Source of the DNA: Paraburkholderia sp. BL25I1N1
Lineage (GTDB): Bacteria > Pseudomonadota > Gammaproteobacteria > Burkholderiales > Burkholderiaceae
Assembly: GCF_003002025.1 (NCBI RefSeq)
Contig: NZ_PVZB01000024.1
Location: 1 to 64,000, forward strand
Length of the DNA stretch: 64,000 bases
Reading direction: 5' to 3'
Below, piece after piece: positions 43,564-51,873 of the stretch. A program made the translations under genes and the position numbers. Position 1 is the stretch's first letter. Each line of letters opens with the position of its first letter. A model generated the notes under the pieces. The model did no database searches. It saw nothing but the letters and a program-made list of their open reading frames with translations, and was not told the DNA's origin.

Positions 43564-44628
43564 TTAGCCCACCGCGACTTGACGCAATACCGGGCGGCGC
43601 GTGGCGTCGATCAGTGCCGAATAGCCATCCACGTAATTCTGGGCCATCGTCTTCGAACTGAAGCGGCGTTCGAACTGGGCGCGGATTTCGGTGCGCGACA
43701 GTTCGTCCAGGCGTTGCAGCGCCGCGACCGCGCCTTGCACGTCCTCGACGATGTAACCCGTCACGCCGTGGTCGATCACTTCGGGCACCGAACCGCGGTT
43801 GAACGCGATCACCGGCGTGCCGCACGCCATCGACTCGATCATCACGAGGCCGAACGGTTCCGACCAGTCGATCGGGAACAGCAGCGCCTTGGCGCCGGAC
43901 AGGAATTCGGGCTTCTGCGCTTCGTTAATCTCGCCGACGAATTCCACATGCGCCAGCGACAGCAACGGCTCGATTTCGCGCTTGAAGTATTCCTGGTCGG
44001 CCTTGTCCACCTTGGCGGCGATCTTGAGCGGCAAACCGCTTTGTGCAGCGATCTTGATAGCCGTATCGACGCGCTTCTCCGGACAAATACGGCCGAGGAA
44101 CGCCAGGTACTCCGGCTTTTTGTGGGTTTGCGGCGTGAGCAGTTGCTCCGGCAGACCGTGGTAAATCGTGTTGAGCCAGTTCGCTTGCGGCAGCGGCGCG
44201 CGCTGCGAATCCGAAATAGAAACCACCGGTACGTTGGAAAACGCATCGAACACCGGCTGCAGTTCCGGCAAGTCGAGGCGACCATGCAGCGTCGTCACGA
44301 ACGGCGTGTCCATTGTCGTGAAGAGCGGGAACGGCATGTAGTCGAGGTGGAAGTGAAGCACGTCGAACTCATGCGCGACCTTGCGGACCTTCTCCATCAT
44401 CAGGACGTGCGGAGCGAGCGCATCGCGGATCGTCGGGTCCAGACGCAGCGCACGAGGCCAGCAGGCGTCGAGGTTCGCCGAGGTGACCGAGTCGCCGCTC
44501 GCAAACAGCGTGACGTCGTGGCCGAGATCGACCAGCGCTTCAGTCAGATACGACACGACGCGTTCGGTGCCACCGTAAAGTTTCGGCGGAACAGCTTCAT
44601 ACAACGGCGCAATTTGTGCGATTCGCAT
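43564..44628 (-). CDS. Family 4 glycosyltransferase
   Basis: 354 residues from ATG 44628 (MRIAQIAPLYEAV), with AGGAGA six bases upstream. GT-B fold: the N-terminal part shows PPKLYGGTERVVSYL, the glycine-rich acceptor loop, and the C-terminal GT4 site is LGRICPEKRVDTAI (about 188-201) and FPIDWSEPFGLVMIESMACGTPVIA (about 255-279), with the E-x7-E pattern for the donor nucleotide. It moves a sugar from an NDP-sugar to an unknown acceptor. It stands alone, apart from the glycan operon, and has no export genes next to it. Confidence 0.88.
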   Translation of the reverse strand: MRIAQIAPLYEAVPPKLYGGTERVVSYLTEALVDLGHDVTLFASGDSVTSANLDACWPRALRLDPTIRDALAPHVLMMEKVRKVAHEFDVLHFHLDYMPFPLFTTMDTPFVTTLHGRLDLPELQPVFDAFSNVPVVSISDSQRAPLPQANWLNTIYHGLPEQLLTPQTHKKPEYLAFLGRICPEKRVDTAIKIAAQSGLPLKIAAKVDKADQEYFKREIEPLLSLAHVEFVGEINEAQKPEFLSGAKALLFPIDWSEPFGLVMIESMACGTPVIAFNRGSVPEVIDHGVTGYIVEDVQGAVAALQRLDELSRTEIRAQFERRFSSKTMAQNYVDGYSALIDATRRPVLRQVAVG

Positions 44629-44964
44629 TCGTTTTCTCCTAATCAGAACGGCATCGCACAGCGGCGCTCGAGTAGAGCGAGGAGCGAATGCCTGACGGAC
44701 GGTTGGGCGCGGTAAGCCGCCGCCCGGGGTGTTCCGAACCTGCATCGGGTAATCCCTTAGCTTCATTATCGGGATCGGCCGCGCTAATTCGAGCTATTTT
44801 TCAAACGCTTAATGTTGTTACAGCGCGAAACATGGCGCGTTACAGGTCGTCCGGCCGCGCAGTTCCCTGATTAGCAAGCGCCGCCGGATGATTATTCAAA
44901 CGCCAAAAGGCCACCAGCAAGGCGTGGGCCTGAAACGTGGAACGCGGCGCCTACACGGTGCGCA

Positions 44965-44992
44965 TTGCAGGGAAGTGAAAACGTCTTATAAT
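44965..44992 (+). promoter_or_regulatory. Sigma-70 type promoter of flhDC
   Basis: TTGCAG (44965-44970), a 16-base spacer and a perfect TATAAT (44987-44992). It points to flhD, leaving a 5' leader of about 335 bases. Between 44629 and here no gene is supported. Confidence 0.75.
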
Positions 44993-45139
44993 TCTCGCTC
45001 ACCGCTGTAACGGTGCGGGCCACGAGTCGATCAAACTCACCGTTTGGTTCACATCAGAGAAGGCAGCGTGTTTAGGGCGCATGGAAATGTTCGCATCGCC
45101 CGCCTTTGCTCCTTCCCATACCGCTCCCCGACTTGTCTT

Positions 45140-45180
45140 TGTAGGAAAAATTCCTACACGAATGACGGATTTATCCGTCA
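45140..45180 (+). promoter_or_regulatory. Two tandem perfect hairpins in the flhDC leader
   Basis: Stem 1: TGTAGGAA (45140-45147), AAA, TTCCTACA (45151-45158). Stem 2: TGACGGAT (45163-45170), TT, ATCCGTCA (45173-45180). Both are perfect 8-bp repeats, four bases apart, about 150 bases before flhD. Stem 1 as DNA, TAGGAAAAATTCCTA, resembles the RcsAB box known at enteric flhDC. Either operators or RNA stems. Confidence 0.65.
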
Positions 45181-45334
45181 ACAAGGCTGGGTGTCTGTCC
45201 GATTTTCGTCCGCTCCCCCTTTCGACACAATGCTCGCAAGACCAGAAACGAGCCGATTCGTGCGGTTTAAGTGCGCGCGTCCGAGCAAACGTTTCCGTAA
45301 CGGCCTGACCAGCCAGATACACCCCGGGGGAATC

Positions 45335-45655
45335 ATGAGCGCGACAAGCGAAATGCTCAATGAGATCAGAGAAGTCAACCTGTCTTATCTCCTGCTCGCC
45401 CAGCGATTGCTGCGCGAAGACAAGCCAATGGGCATGTTTCGCATGGGGATTTCGGACCAGTTAGCCGATGTGCTCGCCAATCTGTCGTTGGCGCAGACCG
45501 TCAAGCTGGCGGCGTCCAATCAGGTGTTGTGCCGTTTCCGTTTCGACGACCATGCCGTGCTGTCCGCTCTGGCGGACAAGGGCAAATCCAGCGCCGTGGC
45601 CCAGGCGCATTCCGCGATCCTGATGGCAAGCCAACCAGTCGAGCACCTCGGCTGA
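45335..45655 (+). CDS. flhD: Flagellar transcriptional activator FlhD
   Basis: 106 residues from ATG 45335 (MSATSEMLNEI), with GGGGGA upstream; an in-frame start at 45044 would run through the structured leader. All-helical FlhD fold with EIREVNLSYLLLAQRLLREDKPMGMFRMG and the mid-section ANLSLAQTVKLAASNQVLCRFRF that carries the dimer-forming Cys. With FlhC it forms FlhD4C2, which turns on class II flagellar promoters. Fifty-one bases ahead of flhC. Confidence 0.97.
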   Translation: MSATSEMLNEIREVNLSYLLLAQRLLREDKPMGMFRMGISDQLADVLANLSLAQTVKLAASNQVLCRFRFDDHAVLSALADKGKSSAVAQAHSAILMASQPVEHLG

Positions 45656-45706
45656 TGGCACGTTGTAATTCAAACAAAGCGATCAGGACGGGGGAAACGC
45701 AAACGG

Positions 45707-46267
45707 ATGGCCTATAAAAGTGTTGTGCTCGAAGTCAGGGAGATCACCCTGGCGATCGAACTGATCGAGCTCGGCGCGCGTTTGCAATTGCTGGAAGCGG
45801 AAACCAGCCTGTCGCGCGACCGGCTCATCAAGCTCTACAAAGAACTGAAAGGGGTCTCGCCGCCCAAGGGCATGCTGCCGTTTTCGACCGACTGGTTCAT
45901 GACCTGGCAGCCGAACTTTCACTCCTCGCTGTTCTACAACATCTACCGGTTCATGGCCGGCCATGGCGGCTGCCTGACGATCCAGTCGATCGTGAAGAGC
46001 TACCGGCTCTACCTGGAACACGTCCAGTTGCACGACGACGAGCCTGTGCTCAGCCTCACGCGCGCCTGGACTCTGGTGCGCTTTTTCAGTTCCGGAATGC
46101 TGCAAATGACAGCCTGCTGCCGCTGCGGCGGGCATTTTGTCGCGCATGCGCACGATCCGCAGCATGCGTTTGTCTGCGGCCTGTGCCAGCCGCCCTCGCG
46201 CGCCGGTAAGACAAAGAAATTCGCCGACGCCCGGGTTCGCGAGAGCCTCGCCGCTCTCGAAGCCTGA
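45707..46267 (+). CDS. flhC: Flagellar transcriptional activator FlhC
   Basis: 186 residues. The zinc site is intact: C137, C140, C157 and C160 in CCRCGGHF and FVCGLC, the same positions as in the studied enterobacterial protein. The N-terminal helices bind FlhD and the rest contacts DNA at class II promoters. GGGGGAAA lies about 15 bases upstream of ATG 45707. No -type partner gene other than flhD is needed. Followed by a gap that holds the sigma-28 promoter of motA. Confidence 0.97.
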   Translation: MAYKSVVLEVREITLAIELIELGARLQLLEAETSLSRDRLIKLYKELKGVSPPKGMLPFSTDWFMTWQPNFHSSLFYNIYRFMAGHGGCLTIQSIVKSYRLYLEHVQLHDDEPVLSLTRAWTLVRFFSSGMLQMTACCRCGGHFVAHAHDPQHAFVCGLCQPPSRAGKTKKFADARVRESLAALEA

Positions 46268-46408
46268 CCCACCGGGCGGCCGCCGCCGTGCGAGCCGCCT
46301 TCCATCTCCCGTGTGGCGGGCCTTCCAGGCCGTCCGCGAGACGCCCGGTCCAGCCGGACCGGCGCATCCGCCTCTGGTTTACACCGGAGCGACGAGCCGC
46401 TTTTCCGC

Positions 46409-46435
46409 CAAAGTTTTCCGCTTCGTTGCCGTAAA
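46409..46435 (+). promoter_or_regulatory. Sigma-28 (FliA) promoter of the motA-che operon
   Basis: CAAAGTTT (46409-46416), an 11-base spacer, and GCCGTAAA (46428-46435), nearly identical to the consensus and to the fliC promoter. It ends 45 bases before the motA start. Confidence 0.9.
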
Positions 46436-46480
46436 CCAGATTAACGACGGTCACCGTCGCTTCTTTGTGAGGGCTCGGCA

Positions 46481-47341
46481 GTGCTGATTTTCGTGGGAAC
46501 ACTCGTGACGCTTTTGTCCGTTTTCGGCGGTTACGCGCTGGAAGGCGGCCATCTCGGCGCGCTGCTGCAGCCCGTTGAAGTGCTGATGATCGTCGGCGCC
46601 GGTGTCGGCGCATTCATTCTGGGTAACGGAATGAAGACGATCAAGGCCACGCTGCGCGTCATTCCAACCCTGTTCAAGGGCGCGAAGTACAACAAGGACG
46701 TCTATATGGAGCTGATGGCGCTCCTCTACGTCCTGCTGGCCAAGGCGCGCAAGGAAGGCACGCTGACGCTGGAAGCGGACATCGACGATCCGTCGAAGAG
46801 TCCGATCTTCACCCAGTATCCGAAGATTCTCGCGGACCATCACATCATCGAATTCCTGACCGACTACCTGCGCTTGATGGTGGGCGGCAACATGAATGCG
46901 TTCGAGATCGAAAGCCTGATGGACGAGGAGATCGAGACGCATCACCAGGAAGGCGAAGCGCCCGCTCACGCGCTGAACAAGGTCGGCGACGCCATGCCGG
47001 CGTTCGGTATCGTGGCCGCGGTGATGGGCGTGGTGCACACCATGGCCTCCGCCGACAAGCCGCCCGCGGTGCTCGGCGAGATGATCGCCCAGGCGCTGGT
47101 CGGCACCTTCCTCGGGATTCTGCTTTCGTACGGGCTGATCGGGCCGCTCGCAAGCGTCGCCGAACAGCGCGTGACCGAGTCGACCAAGATGTTCCAGTGC
47201 ATCAAGGTGACGATTCTGGCCAGCCTGAACGGTTACGCGCCGGCGATTGCCGTCGAGTTCGGCCGCAAGGTGCTCTTCTCGACCGAACGCCCGTCGTTCG
47301 CCGAGCTGGAAGAGCACGTGCGCCGCGTCAAGGCCAAATAA
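46481..47341 (+). CDS. motA: Flagellar motor stator protein MotA
   Basis: 286 residues from a GTG at 46481 (MLIFVGTLVTLLSVFGGYALEGG), with GAGG upstream. Four membrane helices: two near the N-terminus and two after about residue 165 (MPAFGIVAAVMGVVHTM and LVGTFLGILLSYGLIGPLA), with the large cytoplasmic loop between them carrying the charged residues that touch FliG. With MotB it makes the proton-driven stator ring. First gene of the operon read from the sigma-28 promoter at 46409. Confidence 0.97.
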   Translation: MLIFVGTLVTLLSVFGGYALEGGHLGALLQPVEVLMIVGAGVGAFILGNGMKTIKATLRVIPTLFKGAKYNKDVYMELMALLYVLLAKARKEGTLTLEADIDDPSKSPIFTQYPKILADHHIIEFLTDYLRLMVGGNMNAFEIESLMDEEIETHHQEGEAPAHALNKVGDAMPAFGIVAAVMGVVHTMASADKPPAVLGEMIAQALVGTFLGILLSYGLIGPLASVAEQRVTESTKMFQCIKVTILASLNGYAPAIAVEFGRKVLFSTERPSFAELEEHVRRVKAK

Positions 47342-47362
47342 AGGGCGCCGGGAACCGAACCG

Positions 47363-48370
47363 ATGAGCAAGGACAAAGACCGCGCCATTGTCGTCAAGCG
47401 CTCCGCCCCGAAGAAAGCCGGCCACCACGGCGGCGCGTGGAAGCTCGCGTATGCGGACTTCATGACCGCGATGATGGCGTTCTTCCTGCTGATGTGGCTG
47501 CTGAGTTCGGCGTCCACGGTGCAGCTGAGAGGCATTGCCGATTACTTCAACCAGCCGTTGAAGATCACGCTGTGGGGCGGCGACCGCAGCGCCGAGGACT
47601 CGAGCATCCTGAAGGGCGGCGGCCGCGATATCTCGACCGACGCGCAAGGCGTGACGCGTACCAGCGAAGGCTCGAACAACCGCGCCGAGCATAGCGTGGC
47701 GCACGGCAGCGAAGAGTCGGTGAAGCAGTTGCAGGGCGAACTGGAGCGTCGCGAGCAGGTTCGCCTGCACGATCTGCAGGTCAAGCTGATGGCCGCGATC
47801 GAAGCGAATCCGGTGCTGCGCCAGTTCAAGCAGCAGATCCGTATCGACTCGACGCTGACCGGCTTGCGCATCGAGATTGTCGACTCGCAGAAGCGGCCCA
47901 TGTTCGCGACCGCGAAAGATCAGGTCGAGCCGTATATGCGCGACATCCTGCGCGAAATCGGCCACACGCTGAACGACGTGCCGAACCGCATCATCGTGCA
48001 AGGCCACACCGACGCCGCGCAGTACGCCGGCGGCGAGAAGGGCTACAGCAACTGGGAATTGTCCGCGGACCGCGCCAATGCGTCGCGCCGCGAGCTGATC
48101 GGCGGCGGCATGGACGAAGCGAAGGTGATGCGCGTGCTCGGCCTCGCGTCGACGCAGAACCTGAACAAGGCGGACCCGATGGATCCGGAGAACCGCCGCA
48201 TCAGCATCATCGTGCTGAACAGGAAGTCGGAGGAGGCGCTGAATCATGACGACTCCACCACGACCACCTTGTCGGACGACGCAGCCGGCTCCAAGCCGTT
48301 GCTGCAAAAGCTTGCGCAGCCGGTAACGGTTGCACCGAAGTTGCCGGCGGCAGTGCCGTCGGCCCAGTAA
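47363..48370 (+). CDS. motB: Flagellar motor stator protein MotB
   Basis: 335 residues. One membrane helix (about 28-48, AYADFMTAMMAFFLLMWLL) with the proton-carrying D32, followed by a plug segment and the C-terminal OmpA-like peptidoglycan-binding domain (about 190-290) with NRIIVQGHTDAAQY and LSADRANASRRELI and ending NRRISIIVL. It anchors the stator to the cell wall. Twenty-one bases after motA; the tail is Ser/Thr/Ala/Pro-rich and probably disordered. Confidence 0.97.
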   Translation: MSKDKDRAIVVKRSAPKKAGHHGGAWKLAYADFMTAMMAFFLLMWLLSSASTVQLRGIADYFNQPLKITLWGGDRSAEDSSILKGGGRDISTDAQGVTRTSEGSNNRAEHSVAHGSEESVKQLQGELERREQVRLHDLQVKLMAAIEANPVLRQFKQQIRIDSTLTGLRIEIVDSQKRPMFATAKDQVEPYMRDILREIGHTLNDVPNRIIVQGHTDAAQYAGGEKGYSNWELSADRANASRRELIGGGMDEAKVMRVLGLASTQNLNKADPMDPENRRISIIVLNRKSEEALNHDDSTTTTLSDDAAGSKPLLQKLAQPVTVAPKLPAAVPSAQ

Positions 48371-48454
48371 CAGACAGCGGTTGCCCTGCCGCTTCACGCG
48401 CCCTGCCGGCGCGGACGGCGGGACGAACCATAGCGTACGTGCAGCGAGGTTTTC

Positions 48455-48832
48455 ATGATCAGGCACATCCTGGCAATCGACGATTCGGCATCGATGCGGC
48501 AGATTCTCGCCGCCACGCTGACGACGGCAGGCTACGAGGTGACGCTCGCGGCGGACGGCAACGAAGGGCTCGAAAACGCGCTCGCCAAGTCGTTCGACCT
48601 CGTGCTCACCGATCAGTACATGCCAGGCAAGACCGGCCTCGATCTGATCGCCGCGCTGCGCAACAACCCGGCTTACCAGGCCACGCCCATCCTCGTCCTC
48701 ACGACGGAATCGGGCGAGCCGTTCAAGGAAGCGGCACGGGCCGCGGGCGCGACCGGCTGGATCGAAAAGCCGCTCGACCCGGACCTGCTGACCGAACTGG
48801 TGGCGGCGCTAGCCGAGCCAGACCACGCGTAA
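48455..48832 (+). CDS. CheY-like response regulator, copy 1 (between motB and cheA)
   Basis: 125 residues, a single receiver domain. Phosphorylation site D53 (LVLTDQYMP), acid pocket D9-D10, the switch Thr 83/84 (LVLTTES), and K105 (EKPLDP) are in place. At the position of the conserved aromatic switch residue (Tyr 106 in CheY) this protein has W102. It is therefore not the usual motor-binding CheY; a phosphate sink or a regulator of the CheA cascade is more likely. Eighty-five bases after motB, 88 before cheA, in one operon. Confidence 0.9.
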   Translation: MIRHILAIDDSASMRQILAATLTTAGYEVTLAADGNEGLENALAKSFDLVLTDQYMPGKTGLDLIAALRNNPAYQATPILVLTTESGEPFKEAARAAGATGWIEKPLDPDLLTELVAALAEPDHA

Positions 48833-48920
48833 GCGCCACACATAGACCCAGTTATAGAAGCTCTCGACGCGGCGGCACGGCAGCCCAAGCCAAGACAGGA
48901 ACTCTCGCGGTGACCCAGGC

Positions 48921-51224
48921 ATGACACTCGACATCACTCAGTTCTATCAGACATTCTTCGACGAAGCCGACGAACTGCTCGCGCAGATGGAGCAGTTGCT
49001 GCTCAATCTGGATATCGCTCACCCGGACCCCGAAGACCTCGCGGCCATTTTCCGCGCGGCGCATTCGATCAAGGGTGGCGCGGCGACGTTCGGTTTTACC
49101 GCGCTGACGGAAACGACGCACATTCTCGAATCGCTGCTCGATCGCGCGCGCAATAACGAACTCGTGCTGCGCAAGGACATGATCGACACGTTCCTCGAAA
49201 CCAAGGACGTGTTGTCCGGCCAGCTCGCCGATTACCGCGCGAGCGCCGAGCCGGACGCGGCTACTGCGAAGGCGATTTGCGCGAAGCTCGAACGCCTGAA
49301 CGCGGAAAGCCGTGACGGCGTGGCGCCGGCTGCGCCCGCGCCCGCTGCCGCGAGCGTGGCGCCGGTTGAAACACAAGCAGTTGAAGGCGGCACCCCGCCG
49401 GAGCACGTCGTCGAACAGGCGGTGCAGGCGGCGGGTGAATGGATTGACGGCGAACCGGCACAGACCGGGCAAGCCACGGGAGACGGCGCAGAAACCGGTC
49501 CCCATCTGAAAATTACGCTACGGGGCGTTGGTGAGAAGGACCAGGAACTGCTGGCCGAAGAGCTCGGCAACCTGGGCAACATCGTCGGGCAGGTCAAGAG
49601 CGGCGGCGATCTCACGCTGTGGCTCGCGACCGATGTGACCTCCGACGACATCATCGCCGTGTGCTGTTTCGTGATCGACGAGAGTCAGATCGTGATCGGC
49701 CGCGGCACCGCACCGGCGGACGACACGCAGCAAGGCGAACCTGGAACGCCCGACGCTGCCGATTCGTCCCCGGCGCAAGCAGCACAGGCAACTCAGGCGG
49801 ACCCTGCAGCATCGCCGGCACCGGCTGCCGGCACCGCTGCGCCCGCATCAACGGCCACGCATGGCATGTTCGACGCACCGGCTGCGGCCGCGCCGGCTGT
49901 GGCTCAATCGGCGGCGCAACCCGCGGCAGCGGCAAGCGCAGCGGCGCCGGCCAGCGCGGCCAGTGCAGCGAGCGCAGCCACGCCCGCCGAGCAGGATCGC
50001 AAAGCAGCACGGCCGGCTGCGGCAGCCGGCGGCGCCGAAGGCAGCTCGATTCGCGTCGGCGTCGAAAAGGTCGATCAGCTGATCAACCTGGTCGGCGAAC
50101 TGGTGATCACGCAAGCCATGCTCGCGGAAACCACCAGCACGTTCGACCCGGCACTGCACGATCGCCTTTTCAACGGCATGGCGCAGCTCGAGCGCAATGC
50201 ACGCGATCTGCAGGAAGCGGTGATGTCGATCCGCATGATGCCAATGGATTACGTGTTCAGCCGCTTCCCGCGTCTGGTGCGCGATCTGGCGGCGAAACTC
50301 GGCAAGGAAGTGGAACTCGTCACCTTCGGGCAAGCGACCGAACTCGACAAGAGCCTCATCGAACGGATCATCGATCCGTTGACTCACCTCGTGCGCAACA
50401 GTCTCGACCACGGCATCGAAACCGTGGAAGCACGGCGCGCGGCGGGCAAGGATTCGACCGGTCAGCTGGTGCTGTCGGCGGCGCATCACGGCGGCAACAT
50501 CGTCATTGAAGTGAGCGACGACGGCGCGGGCTTGCGCCGCGACAAGATTCTCGCGAAGGCGGCCAAGCAGGGCATGCAGGTCAGCGAGACAATGAGCGAC
50601 GAAGAAGTCTGGAACCTGATCTTCCTGCCGGGCTTCTCGACGGCGGAGCAGGTCACCGATGTGTCGGGCCGCGGCGTGGGTATGGACGTGGTGAAGCGGA
50701 ACATCCAGTCGATGGGTGGTCACGTGGAAATCACCTCGCACGCCGGCAAGGGCAGCACCACACGCATCGTGTTGCCGCTCACCTTGGCGATTCTCGACGG
50801 CATGTCGGTCAAGGTCGGTAACGAGATATTCATTCTGCCGCTGAACTTCGTGATGGAGTCGCTGCAGCCGCAAGCCGAAGACATTTATACGGTGGCCAAC
50901 GGCGAACGCGTGGTGCGGGTGCGCGGTGAATATCTGCCGCTCGTGGCGTTGCACGAAGTGTTCAACGTCGACGGGGCGAAGCAGGAACCGACGCAAGGCA
51001 TCGTCACCATCATGCAAACCGAGGGGCGCCGCTTTGCGATGCTCATCGACGAACTGGTGGGCCAGCAGCAGGTGGTCGTGAAGAACCTGGAAACGAATTA
51101 CCGCAAGGTGCACGGCATTTCCGCCGCGACCATTCTCGGCGACGGCAGCGTCGCGCTGATCGTGGACGTGGCAGCGCTGAACCGCGAAACACGCCACGCG
51201 CATGGCGCGATGAGCCTCGCATGA
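48921..51224 (+). CDS. cheA: Chemotaxis histidine kinase CheA
   Basis: 767 residues. P1 has the phosphorylated H48 (AAHSIKGGAATFG). A second small domain (about 190-265, PHLKITLRGVGEKDQELL) precedes an Ala/Pro-rich linker (about 270-370). P3 dimerisation (GSSIRVGVEKVDQLINLVGELVITQ), P4 ATP-binding domain with N-box LTHLVRNSLDHGIE, G1 EVSDDGAGLRRDKI and G2 VSGRGVGMDVV, and the P5 CheW-like end follow. It phosphorylates CheY and CheB in answer to receptors. The linker is longer and more low-complexity than in enteric CheA. Confidence 0.97.
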   Translation: MTLDITQFYQTFFDEADELLAQMEQLLLNLDIAHPDPEDLAAIFRAAHSIKGGAATFGFTALTETTHILESLLDRARNNELVLRKDMIDTFLETKDVLSGQLADYRASAEPDAATAKAICAKLERLNAESRDGVAPAAPAPAAASVAPVETQAVEGGTPPEHVVEQAVQAAGEWIDGEPAQTGQATGDGAETGPHLKITLRGVGEKDQELLAEELGNLGNIVGQVKSGGDLTLWLATDVTSDDIIAVCCFVIDESQIVIGRGTAPADDTQQGEPGTPDAADSSPAQAAQATQADPAASPAPAAGTAAPASTATHGMFDAPAAAAPAVAQSAAQPAAAASAAAPASAASAASAATPAEQDRKAARPAAAAGGAEGSSIRVGVEKVDQLINLVGELVITQAMLAETTSTFDPALHDRLFNGMAQLERNARDLQEAVMSIRMMPMDYVFSRFPRLVRDLAAKLGKEVELVTFGQATELDKSLIERIIDPLTHLVRNSLDHGIETVEARRAAGKDSTGQLVLSAAHHGGNIVIEVSDDGAGLRRDKILAKAAKQGMQVSETMSDEEVWNLIFLPGFSTAEQVTDVSGRGVGMDVVKRNIQSMGGHVEITSHAGKGSTTRIVLPLTLAILDGMSVKVGNEIFILPLNFVMESLQPQAEDIYTVANGERVVRVRGEYLPLVALHEVFNVDGAKQEPTQGIVTIMQTEGRRFAMLIDELVGQQQVVVKNLETNYRKVHGISAATILGDGSVALIVDVAALNRETRHAHGAMSLA

Positions 51225-51293
51225 TGTCCGTCACATTCGCCGCAACAGTAACACTTACTCAACTCATTTCATCCCAACCGTTTGGGGGCTAAC

Positions 51294-51830
51294 GTGGCAG
51301 AAGTCCAATCCATCAATTCGAGCGTCGCGAACGCAAGCGGTGCCAATAGCCGCCGCGATGCGCAGCAGGCAGACGCCGGCGGTCAGGAATTCCTCGTCTT
51401 CACGCTCGGCGCCGAAGAGTACGGCATCGACATTCTCAAGGTGCAGGAAATCCGCGGCTACGACAACGTGACGCGGATTGCCAATGCGCCGGAGTTCATC
51501 AAGGGCGTGATCAATCTGCGCGGCATCATCGTGCCGATCGTGGACATGCGCATCAAGTTCCACCTGGGCCGCGTCGAGTACGACCACCAGACGGTGGTGA
51601 TCATCCTGAACGTCGCGCACCGCGTGGTCGGGATGGTGGTGGACGGCGTGTCGGACGTGCTGACGCTCGCCACCGACCAGATCATGCCGGCGCCGGAATT
51701 CGGCGCCACGCTGACGACCGAGTACCTCACGGGTCTGGGCACCGTCGACGGCCGCATGCTGATACTGATGGACATCGAGAAGCTCATGACCAGCCGCGAA
51801 ATGGCGCTGATCGAAACGCTCGGCGCCTGA
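51294..51830 (+). CDS. cheW: Chemotaxis coupling protein CheW
   Basis: 178 residues from the GTG at 51294 (MAEVQSINSSV), with GGGGG about eight bases upstream; an in-frame TTG at 51282 is the weaker choice. After a short polar tail the CheW fold spans about 35-175: EFLVFTLGAEEYGIDILKVQEIRGY, VINLRGIIVPIVDMR, and the end LMDIEKLM. It bridges receptors to CheA. Sixty-nine bases after cheA and 43 before the receptor gene. Confidence 0.96.
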   Translation: MAEVQSINSSVANASGANSRRDAQQADAGGQEFLVFTLGAEEYGIDILKVQEIRGYDNVTRIANAPEFIKGVINLRGIIVPIVDMRIKFHLGRVEYDHQTVVIILNVAHRVVGMVVDGVSDVLTLATDQIMPAPEFGATLTTEYLTGLGTVDGRMLILMDIEKLMTSREMALIETLGA

Positions 51831-51873
51831 CAGCGGCAGCTTTCACGAAACGATTGGGACAGGGAGCATTGAA

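Noticed and set aside
45081..45308. 75-codon frame in the flhDC leader as a leader peptide gene
   Set aside because: No ribosome site and it runs through both hairpins; no sign of a regulatory peptide.
46451..48466. 671-codon minus-strand frame opposite motA-motB
   Set aside because: Shadow of the GC-rich third codon positions of motA and motB; no start site or family match.
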